From positions 12,356,830-12,420,829 of the forward strand of contig JACSVZ010000022.1 in assembly GCA_014706295.1 (NCBI GenBank): 64,000 nt of DNA, read 5' to 3'. Below are positions 37,876 through 50,537 of the stretch, one piece after another. Numbering within the stretch: the first letter of the stretch is position 1; the number at the start of each line of letters is the position of its first letter. A program made the position numbers and the translations under genes. The stretch comes from Lycocorax pyrrhopterus obiensis (taxonomy: Eukaryota > Chordata > Aves > Passeriformes > Paradisaeidae). The notes beneath the pieces were generated by a model that searched no databases, was not told the origin of the DNA, and saw only the letters and a list, made by a program, of their open reading frames with translations.

Positions 37876-38270
37876 GAGAACTGGGGTTGTTCAGCCTGGA
37901 GAAGAGAAGGCTCCAGGAAGAAATTGCTGCAGCCTTCCAGTGCCTAAAGGAGCTCCAAGAAGGCTGGACAGGGACTCTGGAAAAAAGATACGGAGTTACA
38001 GGACAAGGGGGAGTGGCTTTAAACAGAAAGAAGGAAGATTAAAGTGGATATTAAGGGGAAATTCTTCCCTGTGAGGGTGGGGAGGGCCTGGCACAGGGTG
38101 CCCAGAGAAGCTGTGGCTGCCCCTGGATCCCTGGAAGTGTCCAAGGCCAGGCTGGACGGGGCTCAGAGCAAACTGGGACAGTGGAAGGTGTCCCTGCCCA
38201 TGGCAGGGGGTGGAATGAGATGAGCTTTAAGGTCCCTTCCAGCCTCAACCGTTCTGTGATTCTATGATTG
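37876..38270 (+). mobile_element. CR1 LINE fragment, longest copy in the window
   Basis: About 395 bp of CR1 3' sequence in NTSR1 intron 2, antisense to the gene. It starts at GAGAACTGGGGTTGTTCAGCC, passes CTGGAGAAGAGAAGGCTCCAGG and AAATTCTTCCCTGTGAGGGTGG, and ends at GTTCTGTGATTCTATGATTG. A GT microsatellite starts about 12 bp after the 3' end. Confidence 0.93.
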
Positions 38271-38281
38271 TTTTGGGGTGG

Positions 38282-38302
38282 GTGTGTGTGTGTGTGTGTG
38301 TG
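38282..38302 (+). repeat. GT dinucleotide microsatellite
   Basis: About ten perfect GT units directly after a CR1 3' end, followed by a GCGTGCAAGTG degenerate edge. It is a potential length-polymorphic marker in NTSR1 intron 2. Confidence 0.95.
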
Positions 38303-39688
38303 CGTGCAAGTGTTTAAGGATTATTTAGAATTTTATCAGGTGATTGGCATATCAGGCTGTGCAATCAGAGAATATTTACACTTCTGTGAAGCACCACACA
38401 GCTCTGGGACACTCGGCATTCCAGGGCTCCAACACAGCCAAGGAACAGCAACACAAATTGGAGGTGCTTTAGTGGAAGGAATTGGAAGGATGAAGGAGGG
38501 TATGAAATCTCTCGGTGGAAGGTATTTTTAACAACAGAACCGGTTGCCCTGTTATCCTCAGAAAAAAGCTGGGAAGCTGCCAGTGGCTGTAGCTCTTTGA
38601 ATTTGTATCCTCACACCTGGTGAACGCTGACAGCAGAGAGGGAATTACAATCAGGAATCTCATGCTCACTGATTTAATGAGGTGCCTCCCAGGCAACAGG
38701 CCTGACACGTTCCTCGATCCTGATCACTCTCATTATTTTGTACATGACTAAAGTCAGACAGAGCCAAGAAAATACACAAATGCTGCTACCAAAGAGGAGG
38801 AAAACGCTGCTGTGGCTGTTTTGAATGAGGCTGTTAGACTGGCCACTTTTAGCTCTTATTTCAGTGTAAACAAATACTTAGTACATTTGGAGCAAGGAAG
38901 TTTTTTGCTGCTCTGATCTTATCCAACAGCTCTGCATACCATGAACCACAAAAAATTATTTTCTAAGCACTTCTTCTACAAGTTCTGAAACATTTCACCC
39001 TTAAACCTAAATCAGCCTTCTCTGTACTTCAGGCCAAAGTTCACTTTTGGAAAAGGAAAATATTTTCACCCCCATGAAGCCCTGATTCTGTGCCAACAGT
39101 TTTATAAGGGGGCACAAGTGTCATTTTTCTTTTCCCACCCTCTTCCATAAATGAGCCCAGAGTCTGTTCATGATTTTGGCTGTCGTGGATGCCAGGATAA
39201 ATCATGTGCATCCTTGTGTATTTTTTGTCACTTTTCAGACAGCTCAGAGACCTGGGTTATTAAAATATAAGTCATGAGGAACAGGTGACAAAAGTGAGTG
39301 TGAATTAAGCACCTCCAGTAATCAAGTGCATCTGAAAAACTGAAACACGGCAGGATTTCACTGCCATTTTCTAGATAAAGAGAGCATTTCTGCATGGTGG
39401 AGTGAATCACAGACAGAAGTGAGGGAGGATTTTTTTGTTTGCTGGATCTTCCTCAGCACAGAAATGCAACAAGCAGCTGCCCTCTCATTGCCTTCCCAGC
39501 AGGGAGGGGAGCTCAGTCCTGCTACCAGGGTGGCCCTGAGGAGACGCCTGGAATATCTGGGCATCGCTGCCTGGGGGGCCCCATGGTGCCACATCTGACC
39601 CTCTTTTGAACCATCTCAGGCTCCAGACTGAAACCCTCACTTTGGCCAAATATTCTCAGCTTTTGCAGTACACAGCAAAACCAAAAGT

Positions 39689-39766
39689 CTGCCTGGAGAA
39701 GAAAAAGAGGAAGCAGAAGAAGGTGAAAAAGAAAATTATGCTTATTGTTCAGAAAAAGAAGGGCTG
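39689..39766 (+). repeat. Purine-rich (GAA/AAG) tract
   Basis: About 75 bp of almost pure purine, for example GGAGAAGAAAAAGAGG and AAGAAGGTGAAAAAG. It makes a Lys-rich stretch in one open frame of 79 codons, which I do not regard as a gene. Confidence 0.8.
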
Positions 39767-40383
39767 TTTCTCAGTGGCTCAGAGGAGATGTGGACCTGTG
39801 GGCGCGGGGCGCACTTCCTCCAGTGCTGAGGGATGCCAGGGGTAAATTTAGGTTTCTCTCTTATTATTAATGAAGAGCCCTCTCTCGTTGATGATCAAAG
39901 AGGATACAGTACTAAAAGGAGAGAGAGAGGTGTGAGGTGGTGGTGTAGCACGAGTGAGAAAAGGCAGCTTCTCACTTAATGGCAGCAGGCAGAAGTGTTA
40001 AAAACCAGAAAAGGATAGCAAGGAGCAGAGTCCTTGCAGGCTCCATGGGGAAGCAAGGCTCCCTCCTCACCCACCCGTGGATAATAGTTCCTTGGGGTGC
40101 AGAGACAGTAAACGAACACAGTCCAACAAGATAATTGTGGGCAATTTAATGTCCTCGGGGTTTTTCTTTCCTTTTTGTCAGTACGTGTTTCCCAGTGCGG
40201 TGTTGGAAGCTGGGCTGCATGCGGAGGCTCACCTATGGCATGGGCAAGGAGCGCTGCACGGGATGCATTCCTTGTGAAAAACAGCTGGGAAAATGTCATG
40301 GGAGTTCCTGGTGCCTTCTCTAGGGATTTCGCTCATTGTTGGAGACATGGGCTGGGACAAAGCACTTCAAATACCAAGATACC

Positions 40384-40512
40384 CCATCCCTGAAAGTGTC
40401 CAAAGCCAGGCTGGACAGGGCTTGGAGCAACTTGGCTTAGTGGAAGATGTCCCTGCCCATGGCAGGGGTTTGGGACTAGGTGAACTTTAAGGTCCCTTCT
40501 AACCCAAACCCT
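40384..40512 (+). mobile_element. CR1 LINE fragment, 3' end
   Basis: CCATCCCTGAAAGTGTCC, CCAGGCTGGACAGGGCTTGG and GTCCCTGCCCATGGCAGGGG, ending at GGTCCCTTCTAACCCAAACC. It lies about 510 bp past the exon 2 donor in intron 2, antisense to NTSR1. The terminal octamers are lost. Confidence 0.88.
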
Positions 40513-41023
40513 TCCAAAACCACCAGAACATCAGAAAGCTTTCTGCTAATAAACTCTCCCCACCTCATGTTTAAAACCACTACGGGCACACTTTGTTAGC
40601 TGTTTTGGGTACTATTTTTGAACAGCTTTTGCTTTATCCTCTGTAAGTGTGAGCTACCAGATTCTTTGGTCTTTTCCTCAGCTTATTTAATCAAGATATC
40701 CAGTGTTTTGCAGTACAGCTCAATTCCTGAGTGCAGGGACTTTTATTTAAGATCTGTCTGAACCAAAGCTCCTCAGAAAAAGGGAAGTAGTGAAACAATA
40801 CGTGCAAGGCTTAAATTGCTGTCGACGAAATCATTAAAATGCTGGGTTGGATTTGCTTTTCCAGAGTGAGCAGGTCTGCTCTTTAGCTTTGCAAACCAAC
40901 AAGCAAAGACAAAAGGAGAGGCTGTTTTGGGTGAAAGTGTTAACCAATTTCAGCCTGTTACGCTTCAAGTCACATTTACTCAGACACCTCGGGCCGCTCC
41001 CCGCCGAGGGAAGGGATACTCAC

Positions 41024-41225
41024 GCAGGACCCTCACGCCGTGTTTCAGGGCTTGCACTCTGCTGGGCTCCATGGACATGCTGAGCATGGTCTGCTGCCCA
41101 CCAATGGTGCACACCTGGTTCTCCTGGGCCGCCTGCTTGAACATCACCAGCAGCTGGTTGGCGATGATGGTGTTGAGCACGGAAATGACGACCATGGGGA
41201 ACACGAAGGAGATGAAGGTGTTGAC
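41024..41225 (-). CDS. NTSR1: NTSR1 coding exon 2: TM5 and intracellular loop 3
   Basis: This 202-bp internal exon opens in phase 0 after a tctcccctgcag acceptor. It encodes 67 codons plus one base and ends at a GTGAGT donor (first donor base 41023). Residues 1-30 start VNTF and include FPMVVISVLNTIIAN, which is TM5 with its conserved proline. Residues 31-67 form intracellular loop 3, with QVCTIGG, SMEPSRVQAL and the basic KHGVRVL lead-in to TM6. I recognise these blocks from mammalian NTSR1, where this loop contributes to Gq coupling and receptor regulation. The final single base C pairs with GT of the next exon to give the Arg before TM6. The loop differs from the mammalian receptors at several positions, as expected for an ortholog in another class. 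Open frames on the opposite strand here are shadows of this exon. Confidence 0.95.
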
Positions 41226-43049
41226 CTGCAGGGGAGAGATGGGGCACAGTCAGGGATAGGATCAGCGGAGCAGGAGGTTGGGTTTTATTGCTCAAAGCAA
41301 TAGAGGAGCAGCCTGCAGTGGAAATCTTTCCCTCCTCTTACTCAGCTGGTTTTGAAGGTTTATTGCTGAGAGGGAGAACTCAAGCACTGCTGACGCAAGT
41401 TCATTCACGTGGGTCAACACCCAAAAAGGGCAAAATCATTCATATCTAATTACATTCTTTTCCCCTTTTCAGTGCAGTTCATTGCCAGAAATGTCTCGAC
41501 TGAAACATGCCATTGATCTTTTCATCTCACAACCAGCAGGATGCTGCTTAGCTTTCATCATGCATAGCGTGACTTCTAAATAACACTGTGTTATTGTCTT
41601 TTTCCTGCATTATGAGCACTCCTTGGGATCTTTTTAACGATCTTTTTTTGGCTTCTGTCTTTTCCTTGTAGATTTAATGACAGTGTTTTGTTACCTCATA
41701 ACTAAGTTAAATAAACCTTGTGCTGTAAAGGATTAAAATTGATCAGAATAAACAAGTGGAAGTTATAATGTTTTTAGTATAAATTATTTGATTACTACAG
41801 CTTTGATAAAATTAAATGGAGGATCAAATTAAGCAGTGATTGAATCAAGTAGAAGTCACAGTTCATGTCAAATGCAGCAAAGCTTTTGGGCTGTTTAGAA
41901 ACCTCAGTGGAACTGAGCTTGGCAAAGGGCAGCCCAGGGAAACAGAGGCACGTGTAGAGTTTGCCTGCACATCTGCAAGGCTGCCATGGTGGGATGGAGA
42001 GCTGCTCTGCTAAGCCCAGGAGCTCTTCCTCTCTGCTGTATGGCCCAGGAGGAGACTCAGCACATCACCCAGGTGAGTGTGGAACAAATCAAAAGCCCTT
42101 TCAGTTTTTAGAATTTCAAAATATTGACAAGGATTAAACCGTACTGCAAATCGCCGTGAAAGCAATTGTATTAAAAGTGATAAAATGACAAAAAGATGAA
42201 ACTACAAAACTCAAGAGGGAATTTACTCAGTGGGAGGGCTCCAAGGCAGGCTGACTTCCCCCCCAGACAGCCACTTATCTTTCACCTCAGTGATGTACAA
42301 CACAGAACAACCCTGCACTCCAGGCCAACGACAGGTCCCTCTGCAGATTGCAAAACCACACCTAGAGACAGGTTCTCCATCTGCTGGGATGGACACATCC
42401 CCTCTCCGTCCACCCACCCCCACTGGACCATCACCAAGGTGGACCAGGTTTGCTGTACACCCTGGGTCTGGTGCAGATTTGTGGTCTCTCTGCTCTGGAG
42501 AGGTTCGGAAATGCTGGAGGTGAATGGGAATCACCCAACCACACGCCCAAGATGCTACAGGGAATCTGTGAAAGAAATGAGCAGCGCATAGGCACATGGG
42601 AGCAGGTGCACGTCACTTTTTTGTCCATAAATCTGTAGCAGGAAGTCCTCTTTTGGTGAAGACAGGTGCTGTTGTTGCCCAGGTTTTCTTTGGATGGACC
42701 AAGCCTCCGTCCAGCTTTGTGCTCCGGAGCTCCATGTGTTAAGCAAAAGCACCAGCTGGGTTTTGTCTCTCGCCCACATGGTGAGAACATCGTCTCCCAT
42801 TTGTGCTGGTGATAATAACAGAGCTCCTCAGCGGGCTGAGTGAATTCCTAGATACACCCCACCACTACGAGCTGCTAATGGCCTCTTTTGTTAAGTATAA
42901 AGCAGTTTTCTGCTCTTCTAAAAGACCTCACAGCCTCCTGCATATAAGGAAGAGTTATCTTTAGGAGTTGCTTCCACAGGCTAAGATAGATCATTAAGTA
43001 GTGAAGACCAGCTATTTGACCTTCACAGTGCAGCCGGGCTGAGCTGGTG

Positions 43050-43140
43050 CACACCGGGGTGAAGTGATTGCTCCGATTTACCAGGTCAGACTAAGAAATG
43101 AACCCTGTAGCTCCTCACTCCAGTTTCTGTGGCTTCAGCT
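43050..43140 (+). mobile_element. Possible ancient MIR/CORE-SINE-like remnant
   Basis: GGTGAAGTGATTGCTCCGATT, then ACCAGGTCAGACTAAGAAATG and AACCCTGTAGCTCCTCACTCC. The order and spacing recall the MIR core (GTGACTTGCC, AAGGTCACAC, GAACCCAGG-CTCC-GACTCC). The match is degenerate and made by eye. Confidence 0.3.
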
Positions 43141-44330
43141 GCAGAGTGCCCTTCTTCCCCACTGCTGAGCAACGCCTGCACATCAGCAAAATGCAGCACT
43201 TAACTCTGGAAATGTTTCACTCTGTCACCTGAGATTCACGATTTATTGGTTTTCATTCTGAAATTTTGCCCTAGCTATAAATTAGACTTGCTTGATATAA
43301 TTTTGCTGAATTCTAAGAGTCTTTTCCGAGCTTTCTTAAAAGCCTTGATTCGCTCCATAATTGCATTGTGAAGTCTTTTAAAGAGCTTGGGAAATCTGCT
43401 CGAATAGCATTGACTTTCCCTTTTAGGAATTGTTATGGTAAAAGTGGGAATATTGAGTACTTTCTATCAAAGGCTATATTTAAAGATTTTTTTCCCTGTC
43501 TTGATTTGTAGCAAAACTCTCATAAAGTAAAAAAAAAAATAAAATCAATATTTTTACCAGTAGCAAAATGCTTTAATTTGTTGAAAGAATTATTTGCAAA
43601 CACAAAGTCCCAAAGAATATAAAGGATAGAAAAGCAAATCTACCCAAGCAAACCCTTTGTATTCCCTGGTTTTTGTCCAGCTGCTTGCTGGGAGCCCAGC
43701 ACACTGTGCACATCAGTGCAGAAACGCTTCATTTGCAGGTGACTTTGCACTCTGCTGGAGCTGGTGCCTCCAACAACTCTTCAAAGTCAGTGAAAAATTT
43801 CCCACTTTCTCAAGAGGAGCTGGTCTGGGATCCCAGGTCTACATATTCAAAAGTTCAGGAGTAGGAAGACTTGTGGAGGTGTTTAATGGGATTTTTTACT
43901 GTGTCTCCTAACATCAGTGGACTAAAGTGGCTACAGCTGTCAGTGAACACCCATGGGAGCCTTTGGAGCTTTACAGATCTTTACAGACTACTCTGGCCAC
44001 AGGAGGGAAGATTTAGGGAGTATGCAGGCTCATTTTTGAGCTGGAAGTCTCAGATTTATGTTGGCTCACCATGGAAAGCACAGTCTGTGTGATGCTGGAT
44101 CTACACTAATCCTGTATTCAAGGCTGTTTGGATGCACAAGCACAGGGGCCTGGTCTCACATCTGCTCTCACCAAGATGGTTCAGTCTGATTCTCCTCTCT
44201 ATCAAAAGTGATGCGTTTGCACCAGAGTGAACCCACCAGAGCCCAGCACCACAATGGGCAGAATGAGCTCAGTGCTAAGCTGCTAAGCATGGAAAGGCTT
44301 AGCCCTGGCTGCTCTCTAGGCTAAAAAACC

Positions 44331-44403
44331 CACACAAACACAACACACACAAACCCCGTGACTGTGTGCTAAATCCTCATCAAACCAGAAAAAAAAAAAA
44401 AAA
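44331..44403 (+). repeat. CA-rich stretch followed by a 15-base A run
   Basis: A CACACAAACACAACACACACA stretch lies at 44331-44352 and a run of 15 A at 44389-44403. No AATAAA or coding remnant precedes the A run, so it is treated as simple sequence. Confidence 0.85.
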
Positions 44404-47400
44404 GAAAATCCAATACTGCGGCGTTTGCCAGCGGCAGGACAGAATGAAACACTAACCCAGTTCCATGCTGCTGTCACTCCCGGAATCAGTGCAATCCTAA
44501 ATGCTGCTCAAGCACCAGGCTGGAAACATCTGTGGGATGGGATTAGTCCTCAGGACCAAACTGTGATTTGTCTCGTACAGAACAACATCCTTCCCTTCCA
44601 GCAGTGCCTGAGCAGGGACAGCCAGAGACCCAAATCACTCTTCTCTGGCTGTGCTGAGCAGGACGGTGACAACATGGATGTCACCTGAGGGTGAGCTCCC
44701 AGCAGAAACCTCTGCTGAGACCCTGAACCCCCACAGGCACTTGATGGATGCCAAGCCATGGCAGAGACACCTCTGTGACTGACCCAGCCCTCAGAGGTAC
44801 AACACCTTCATTGTCGCCAGGGCGGTGACAATGACCTTCCCAGCTCCATCCTGGTGGCCTTGGGGTCCTACCCTGCCCCAGCACGGAGCCTCCCTGGCTC
44901 TCTAATGATGATGTTCATCCCACCCTTCTCTTGGCTCTCTACTGCCAAAGGTGACTTTAATATGAAATAGGAATCAATAAAATTATGCAGGGTTCTGCAG
45001 GACACGGGAGACGGAGCAAAGCTGGGGATGGGGCTTCATAAGCTCATGGGAAGATAAATGGAAATTTATGGGAATTAAATCAAACTTATTGAAGGGAATA
45101 TGATGCAGCTATCAGCCTCACAGTTAGCTCAACAAAAATCAGACTTTGTGTGAGACAGAGAATTCAGCCTTTTGTGAGTTTGCTTCTTCCTTCCAGAGAA
45201 GAGTGTGGGACAGACACGGGGGATGGGACCAGAAAAACCAAGGGACACAAAAGCAGAACCCAGTTCTCGGGTTTGTGACTCTTCCTAAATCTTTTGCATG
45301 GAAAACTGCTCCCCTGGCTCTGCTGAGCTTCCTGCTGACGTGATTCACTTTTGCCAAGTCGTCCCTCAAATTATTTGACTGTGTGGTTTCCCTGGGTTAC
45401 CACCAAAAGCAGCTGTCAGCTCCTTCGCAGCCGTGATGGAGAAGATGAGAACAGAACTTCACACGGGGACTCCCCAGAGGGCTTCAACAAAGTCCTGTAA
45501 ATCAGAGGGTTTGCAAAGATTTTTTATTTTATGCTCCAAGGTGACTGTTGGAGGAACACAGCTTCAAAGGCCACTTTGGAAAAAGATGGGTTTTGGATCC
45601 CTACTACAAGCCAAGACTTTTTTTCTTAGATATATCTGAAAGCAAGGAGGGGAAAATTTATGAATATTACAATTGTTTATGGGTCACCTTTGCTTCCAGC
45701 AAAACTCCATCACCTGAGCCACCTGCAGCTGGGTGTTCCCATGGTCCATCAGCACAAGATTTTGGAGAGGCACAGAAAAAATGAGTGAGGTCTTGGAAAA
45801 CTTAAGTGGTTAAAAGTAAAAAAGTTAGGCTAAAGGCTTTTCTGGAGATACAGTAGCAAATTTGACGCTGGAAGTATTTATCATGAAAACAGCCAAGAAC
45901 CAGAACTACTCACAACATTTTAATTGAAAAGAGTTTTGACGAGAAAATAGAAAATGTTCCAATACTGAGAACATAAAAGACTTTTGAACACAGCTCTTGT
46001 GTTTTCCCTCATGCCTTTTATCCAGATAAGTAAATAAAGTCCCCCAAGGCCAATGGAGCATGGAATGCTGGTCACAGCAGCAGCACAGTGTGGTGCATCC
46101 CACGGAGCAGCAGCTGGGACGCTCTGCCAGCAGGAGCAAGACCCCTGGAGTGGACATGGGGGGCATCTGAGATTAAGGGATAATTTTAACCCTGGGTTAT
46201 GACAGGGGTTTTGTGGCAGAGACCAGAGATGTTCCCTTGTTTCCTGATAAATGAGGTGACAGCAGAGCCAGGTCTCTGTCAGCACAGCCTCTCCAGGGAC
46301 ACAGCCCCTTCAGCACTGAGCTGGGATGCTCAGAGCGATTTTTCTCCCTTCTTTTTCAGGGCTGTGGGAAGGACAACTAAAATGGAGAGAAATGTGGATG
46401 CTGATGAGCTGGTAAAACCTCATCTGTACCCACTAAGCTTCTGTCATAGCTCATTTCCCTGTGCCCACCTGGGGAATGCTGTGAGGTGGCTGCAGCCTTT
46501 CTGTTTTCTGCTGGGGAGGATTCTCAGTGCAGAGACTCCTGGGGACAAACCTGGGGAAATGGGTGAGAAGCCCCAAAGGAGCTGGAGACTGTCTCAGGAG
46601 GAGACGGATCCTTGCTGGTTTCCTGGAAGTGATGAGGGAGAGGACTGAGGACACAGCGCATCGTTTGATTTGTTCTTTTGAGCAGATCTATTAAGCCACA
46701 GAGCTACATTTTAACAATCTACCACATTCTGGTTCACCTCATTTCCAATGGAAATGGAAAGTAAATCATCCTCCCCCTGACTGTGGAGGCAGTATTGTTA
46801 GCATATGTCAATCACAGAAGCACATTCTGCTACAACAACATTTGGCTGCCAAAAAATCTTATTTGACTAAATGTACTTTACAAAATTACTGGTTATCTCA
46901 CTCAGTAGCCAGAATTAGCATTTTTTTAACCAGCCAGTGGATAATTTCAACCATTAATAAGCACAGTACTGCATTCCAGGATACAGCAATCTGTGCAAGA
47001 CAAAGCAGGAAAGGGGAAGATACATAGTGTTGGGATGCCAAAGGGAGCATTTGGCAAATGTACTCATGTTTGATGTTCACAGGATGTGTCTGATGAAAAA
47101 AACATCCACAGGTTTCTTTCCCCCACTGTAAATAAATTAATATCTAATTAACCCCACCTTTCCAGAGCTCTCCAGCTTTCCATGCCAAGTATCTCATGAC
47201 TATCAGGTAAATGCCATTCCTTAGCGACAGCAGGGCAGGAGAGGTTTGTGTTTGTGAGTGATAGGAGAAAATAACCCCTGCTTTTGGAGTCAGTAACTGG
47301 CACAGGGAAAAACGTGGAAGCTGGACAACTACAGCCTAGTAAGGCAATTTATCTCTTCTGGAATTTATTGAGGGGACCTTTACTGCAGGGTATTGGCTCT

Positions 47401-50400
47401 GGTCCTTACCTTGGATAAGTGCATGCTGGTATGGGAGCACAAATCCTGGGGAAATAGGAATATCTGGCCGAGTGCCAAAGCCTGTGTGTGGATCTGGAGC
47501 TCCACCAGTGCATTTGAGCAGGAGCTCGACCTTTACACGCTGCCAGTTTTAACTCGGGCAGGTTTGCCTGTCACGCTTCATTTCGGGCGGCTGCTCTCTC
47601 CAGCAGCCCTGACAGCGTGGCAGGGGTGACACAGCTGCCACCCTCGGACAGAGGCTGGCTGGTGACGCTGGTGGGTGGCACTCTGTGCCCTGTGCAGACT
47701 CTTCTGGAGGGTGCACGAGGCTATGGTGGAATCCTGCATGGCTGCAGGGTCCTCTCACAGCACCAGAGTGACACAAACCCCACTGAGCTCAGCTGAGTGA
47801 AATAACCCTCCCCTTTCCTCCTAAAGAGGGGCAGGATGCAAATATCAGTGCAGATCCAGGGTGTAATATCCCATCATTGGCTTAATGAATAATCAAACAC
47901 AAGATATCAAATCCAGCTATTATTTTTCTCTTTGAAACGCCTTGAGAAATGGCCACAAAAGCTCTGATTTTTATGTCCTGGTATACCCTGTACCTCTTCT
48001 ACCCAGCTAGAGGTGAGTACACATTCCATACATGTTATCCAAGGTAACAGAGTGTGACCATGTGAATTGCTTTGGTCTCATCCCAAAGAGCTCCCCTGTT
48101 CAGCCCCTGGAGCTGCAGGAGCTCAGAGAGACTGAGGAGCACCTTCCCTCTGCCTCAGGGAGACCTTTTCAAAAGCACTGAATATCAAGCCCAGACATTT
48201 CAAAGAAAGGTTACGATGATGTGAAATGTTGCTCGCAGTCACAGGTATTGATGTCAAAATGTATGATCAGCTCTGAGCTACAGAGGCAAAGCCTCAAGCC
48301 AGGACACAGCTGCGTGGGGACACGGGGATGGATGGCAGTCACAAGCAGCTGAGCCTCAGGAGCTGGGGCAGTGATGAGGGTGTGAGCCTGATCTAAACAC
48401 AGACACGAGCAGGACATCCAGAGCTTTTCATCCAGGGGGATCAAAATACCAAACAAATGCCTGGAACACAGGGTCATCCTGTCCAATCCGTCGTCAATTA
48501 AGTAACTCAGCAGGTTTTGGTGACCTCAGCTGGCATCAGCCACAGGAGCTGGAATTGGTCAAAACCCTGTATTTCAGACCTCTGCAGTAGTCTCAGTTTA
48601 CCTTTGCTTTGGATGTGGTCTGGGAACGGGTGACTGCAGGTACTGTTGCTGAGGTGAAGAAAGAGAACAGATAAGTCTGAAGATAAATTATCAGAGCTGA
48701 TGGATGCTCCCAAGTCACTGGGCTGGTTCCTGTCCCCATGCTGCTGCTGCCCTGCAGCCATTAGTGTCAGTGGGGCTGGAGCTCAATTAATTGCATGGCA
48801 AGGACATGTGAGCATCTGTTCCTGACACATCCACTTACTTGCTTTACTCACTGAGGGAAAACCCCTCCAAAGACAACTCAGAGGATAATGTGAAAGACTT
48901 GTTCTTGAGCTCTGGCTGCTCGATGCTGTGGAGGAGTTTCGGGTTTTGTATTGGTAGATATTTATATCAGAAGAAAATTTGTGTTTACTACAAGGCTTGG
49001 GGTGGCAGCATGCACTGACTGCAGTCTGTGCTGTGCTTGAAGATCTGCAAGGTGTGAGTACCTACAACCTGGTGCACAGCAGGAGGATGTGGCCATGCAC
49101 AGGGCAGTGCAGAGCTCCTCTCCCTTCTCTGTGCTGGCTGGATGCCTCCAGAGCTGTGTCCAGCTGGATAACATCAGCCACAAACTCTTCCAAAGGGCTT
49201 AATTTAGCTCTAGCATTGAGATCAGAAAGAGGATCTGCTTAAACTCTGTTTTCATTAGCATTTTGTGTCTGCTCCACAGTAGAGATGTTTTCCTGGCTTC
49301 TCTCTGTAGATCCGTGGCCATCACAGAAAATAACCAGGCAGTGTGGATTAAGGTTTTAAGAATAACCAACGTGTACCATTTTCAAGCCTGTGTGTGGTCC
49401 CACACTGATGAACTATAATGGGAATGCAGAGCAGCTAATGATGTTGAGAAGTTGAGTTAATCACATACTCTGCAGGAGTTAATCAGATACAGAACAGATG
49501 GAAATAAATTGCGTACTGACAAAAAACATCCATCATATCCATGGCAAAAACATTCCCATTCATAAACTTCCCTCCTTGGAGAAAACATTTGTACATAAAA
49601 AGCAACATCTGATGCAGAACAACTTAAATGGGTCTCTTGCTCATGATGGGTTGGGAAAGATGTCAGAGCACTGAATAATTGTGGCGTTCCCGAGCTTGAC
49701 TGGATACCTGAAGGATCATTTAAACTCATTTCTATGCATGGTTACAATGCTGTGGCCTGAAGTACTTTCAGATTTATTGTAAGTGACAGCAAAAGATGTG
49801 ATTCATCCGTAAGTGTTTGATATAAATCTTATTATTCCTAATTGTACACAAGGGTAATATCTAAATATTGAACTCCCTGGGGACCTCTGAGCTTTTCATT
49901 ACCTCCATAAATGCCAGAGAACCTACTCCATCATAAACGTTCTTTAGAGAAAAATTCCTCCCTTCCTGGTGTTTGCCCACCAAACTCAAACTGGAATGGT
50001 TCGGCTGATTCCAGCTTCCAAAGAGAACAGACAAATTGGGAGGTTCTAAGGTTTATCACCATGCACTGGAAATGCCTTGTATAGCATGGATATCATGGAT
50101 ATTCAGCTTTTTCACTGAAGGCTAAATGTTTATTTAGAAAAATGGAAGAGTAAACCAGTAATCAAAAAAGCCCAATCCCAAACAAAAAAACCCAAACAAA
50201 TAACCCAGGTTCTCTCTAGGATTGAGCTTGATGAAGATGATGAATTTGGGGCCTTGTACGTCTCACCTCAGTTAATTTAGGGCCTCCTGCCACTGATTTA
50301 AGAAGATTATGTGGAACTTATAAAGGAAGGGTTTTGTCATGGGGCAGCCGCTGCCTTCCTGTACCTGGTAAGGGAGGACAGAAGAAGTGACAGAGCAGCA

Positions 50401-50470
50401 GTGATGTGATCCTCCATCACATCATCAATAACCCAAAAGCTTCAAATCCTCCCCCCTTCCTCCTTCAGGA

Positions 50471-50537
50471 AATCACAGAATCACAGAATGTTCTGAGCTG
50501 GAAGGGTCCCCACACGGATCATCGAGCCCAGCTCCTT
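50471..50537 (-). mobile_element. Short CR1 3' terminus, divergent subfamily
   Basis: AATCACAGAATCACAGAATG followed by GAGCTGGAAGGGTCCCCACACGGATCATCGAGCCCAGCTCC: complement of a CR1 subfamily end with GATCATCGAG. About 65 bp remain, in intron 1 in the sense orientation of NTSR1. Confidence 0.75.

Larger units (their letters stand above)
31038..41023 (-). other. NTSR1 intron 2 (9,986 bp)
   Basis: GT-AG intron between coding exons 2 and 3, interrupting an Arg codon after its first base. It contains a CpG-rich block with AP-1 motifs (34676-34900), two CR1 fragments in the plus orientation (37876-38270 and 40384-40512), a GT microsatellite and a purine-rich tract (39689-39766). The remaining sequence has only short open frames with no recognisable domains. 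Confidence 0.9.

Noticed and set aside
39606..39845. 79-codon Lys-rich frame as a nuclear or ribosomal-type protein
   Set aside because: The Lys stretch comes from the purine-rich tract, and the rest of the peptide resembles nothing known to me.
40927..41303. Plus-strand frames of about 80-110 codons over exon 2
   Set aside because: They are antisense shadows of the conserved NTSR1 exon; the minus frame explains the lack of stops.
44389..44403. A15 run as the tail of a processed pseudogene
   Set aside because: No poly(A) signal, coding remnant or target-site duplication is seen upstream; the flank is CA-rich simple sequence.
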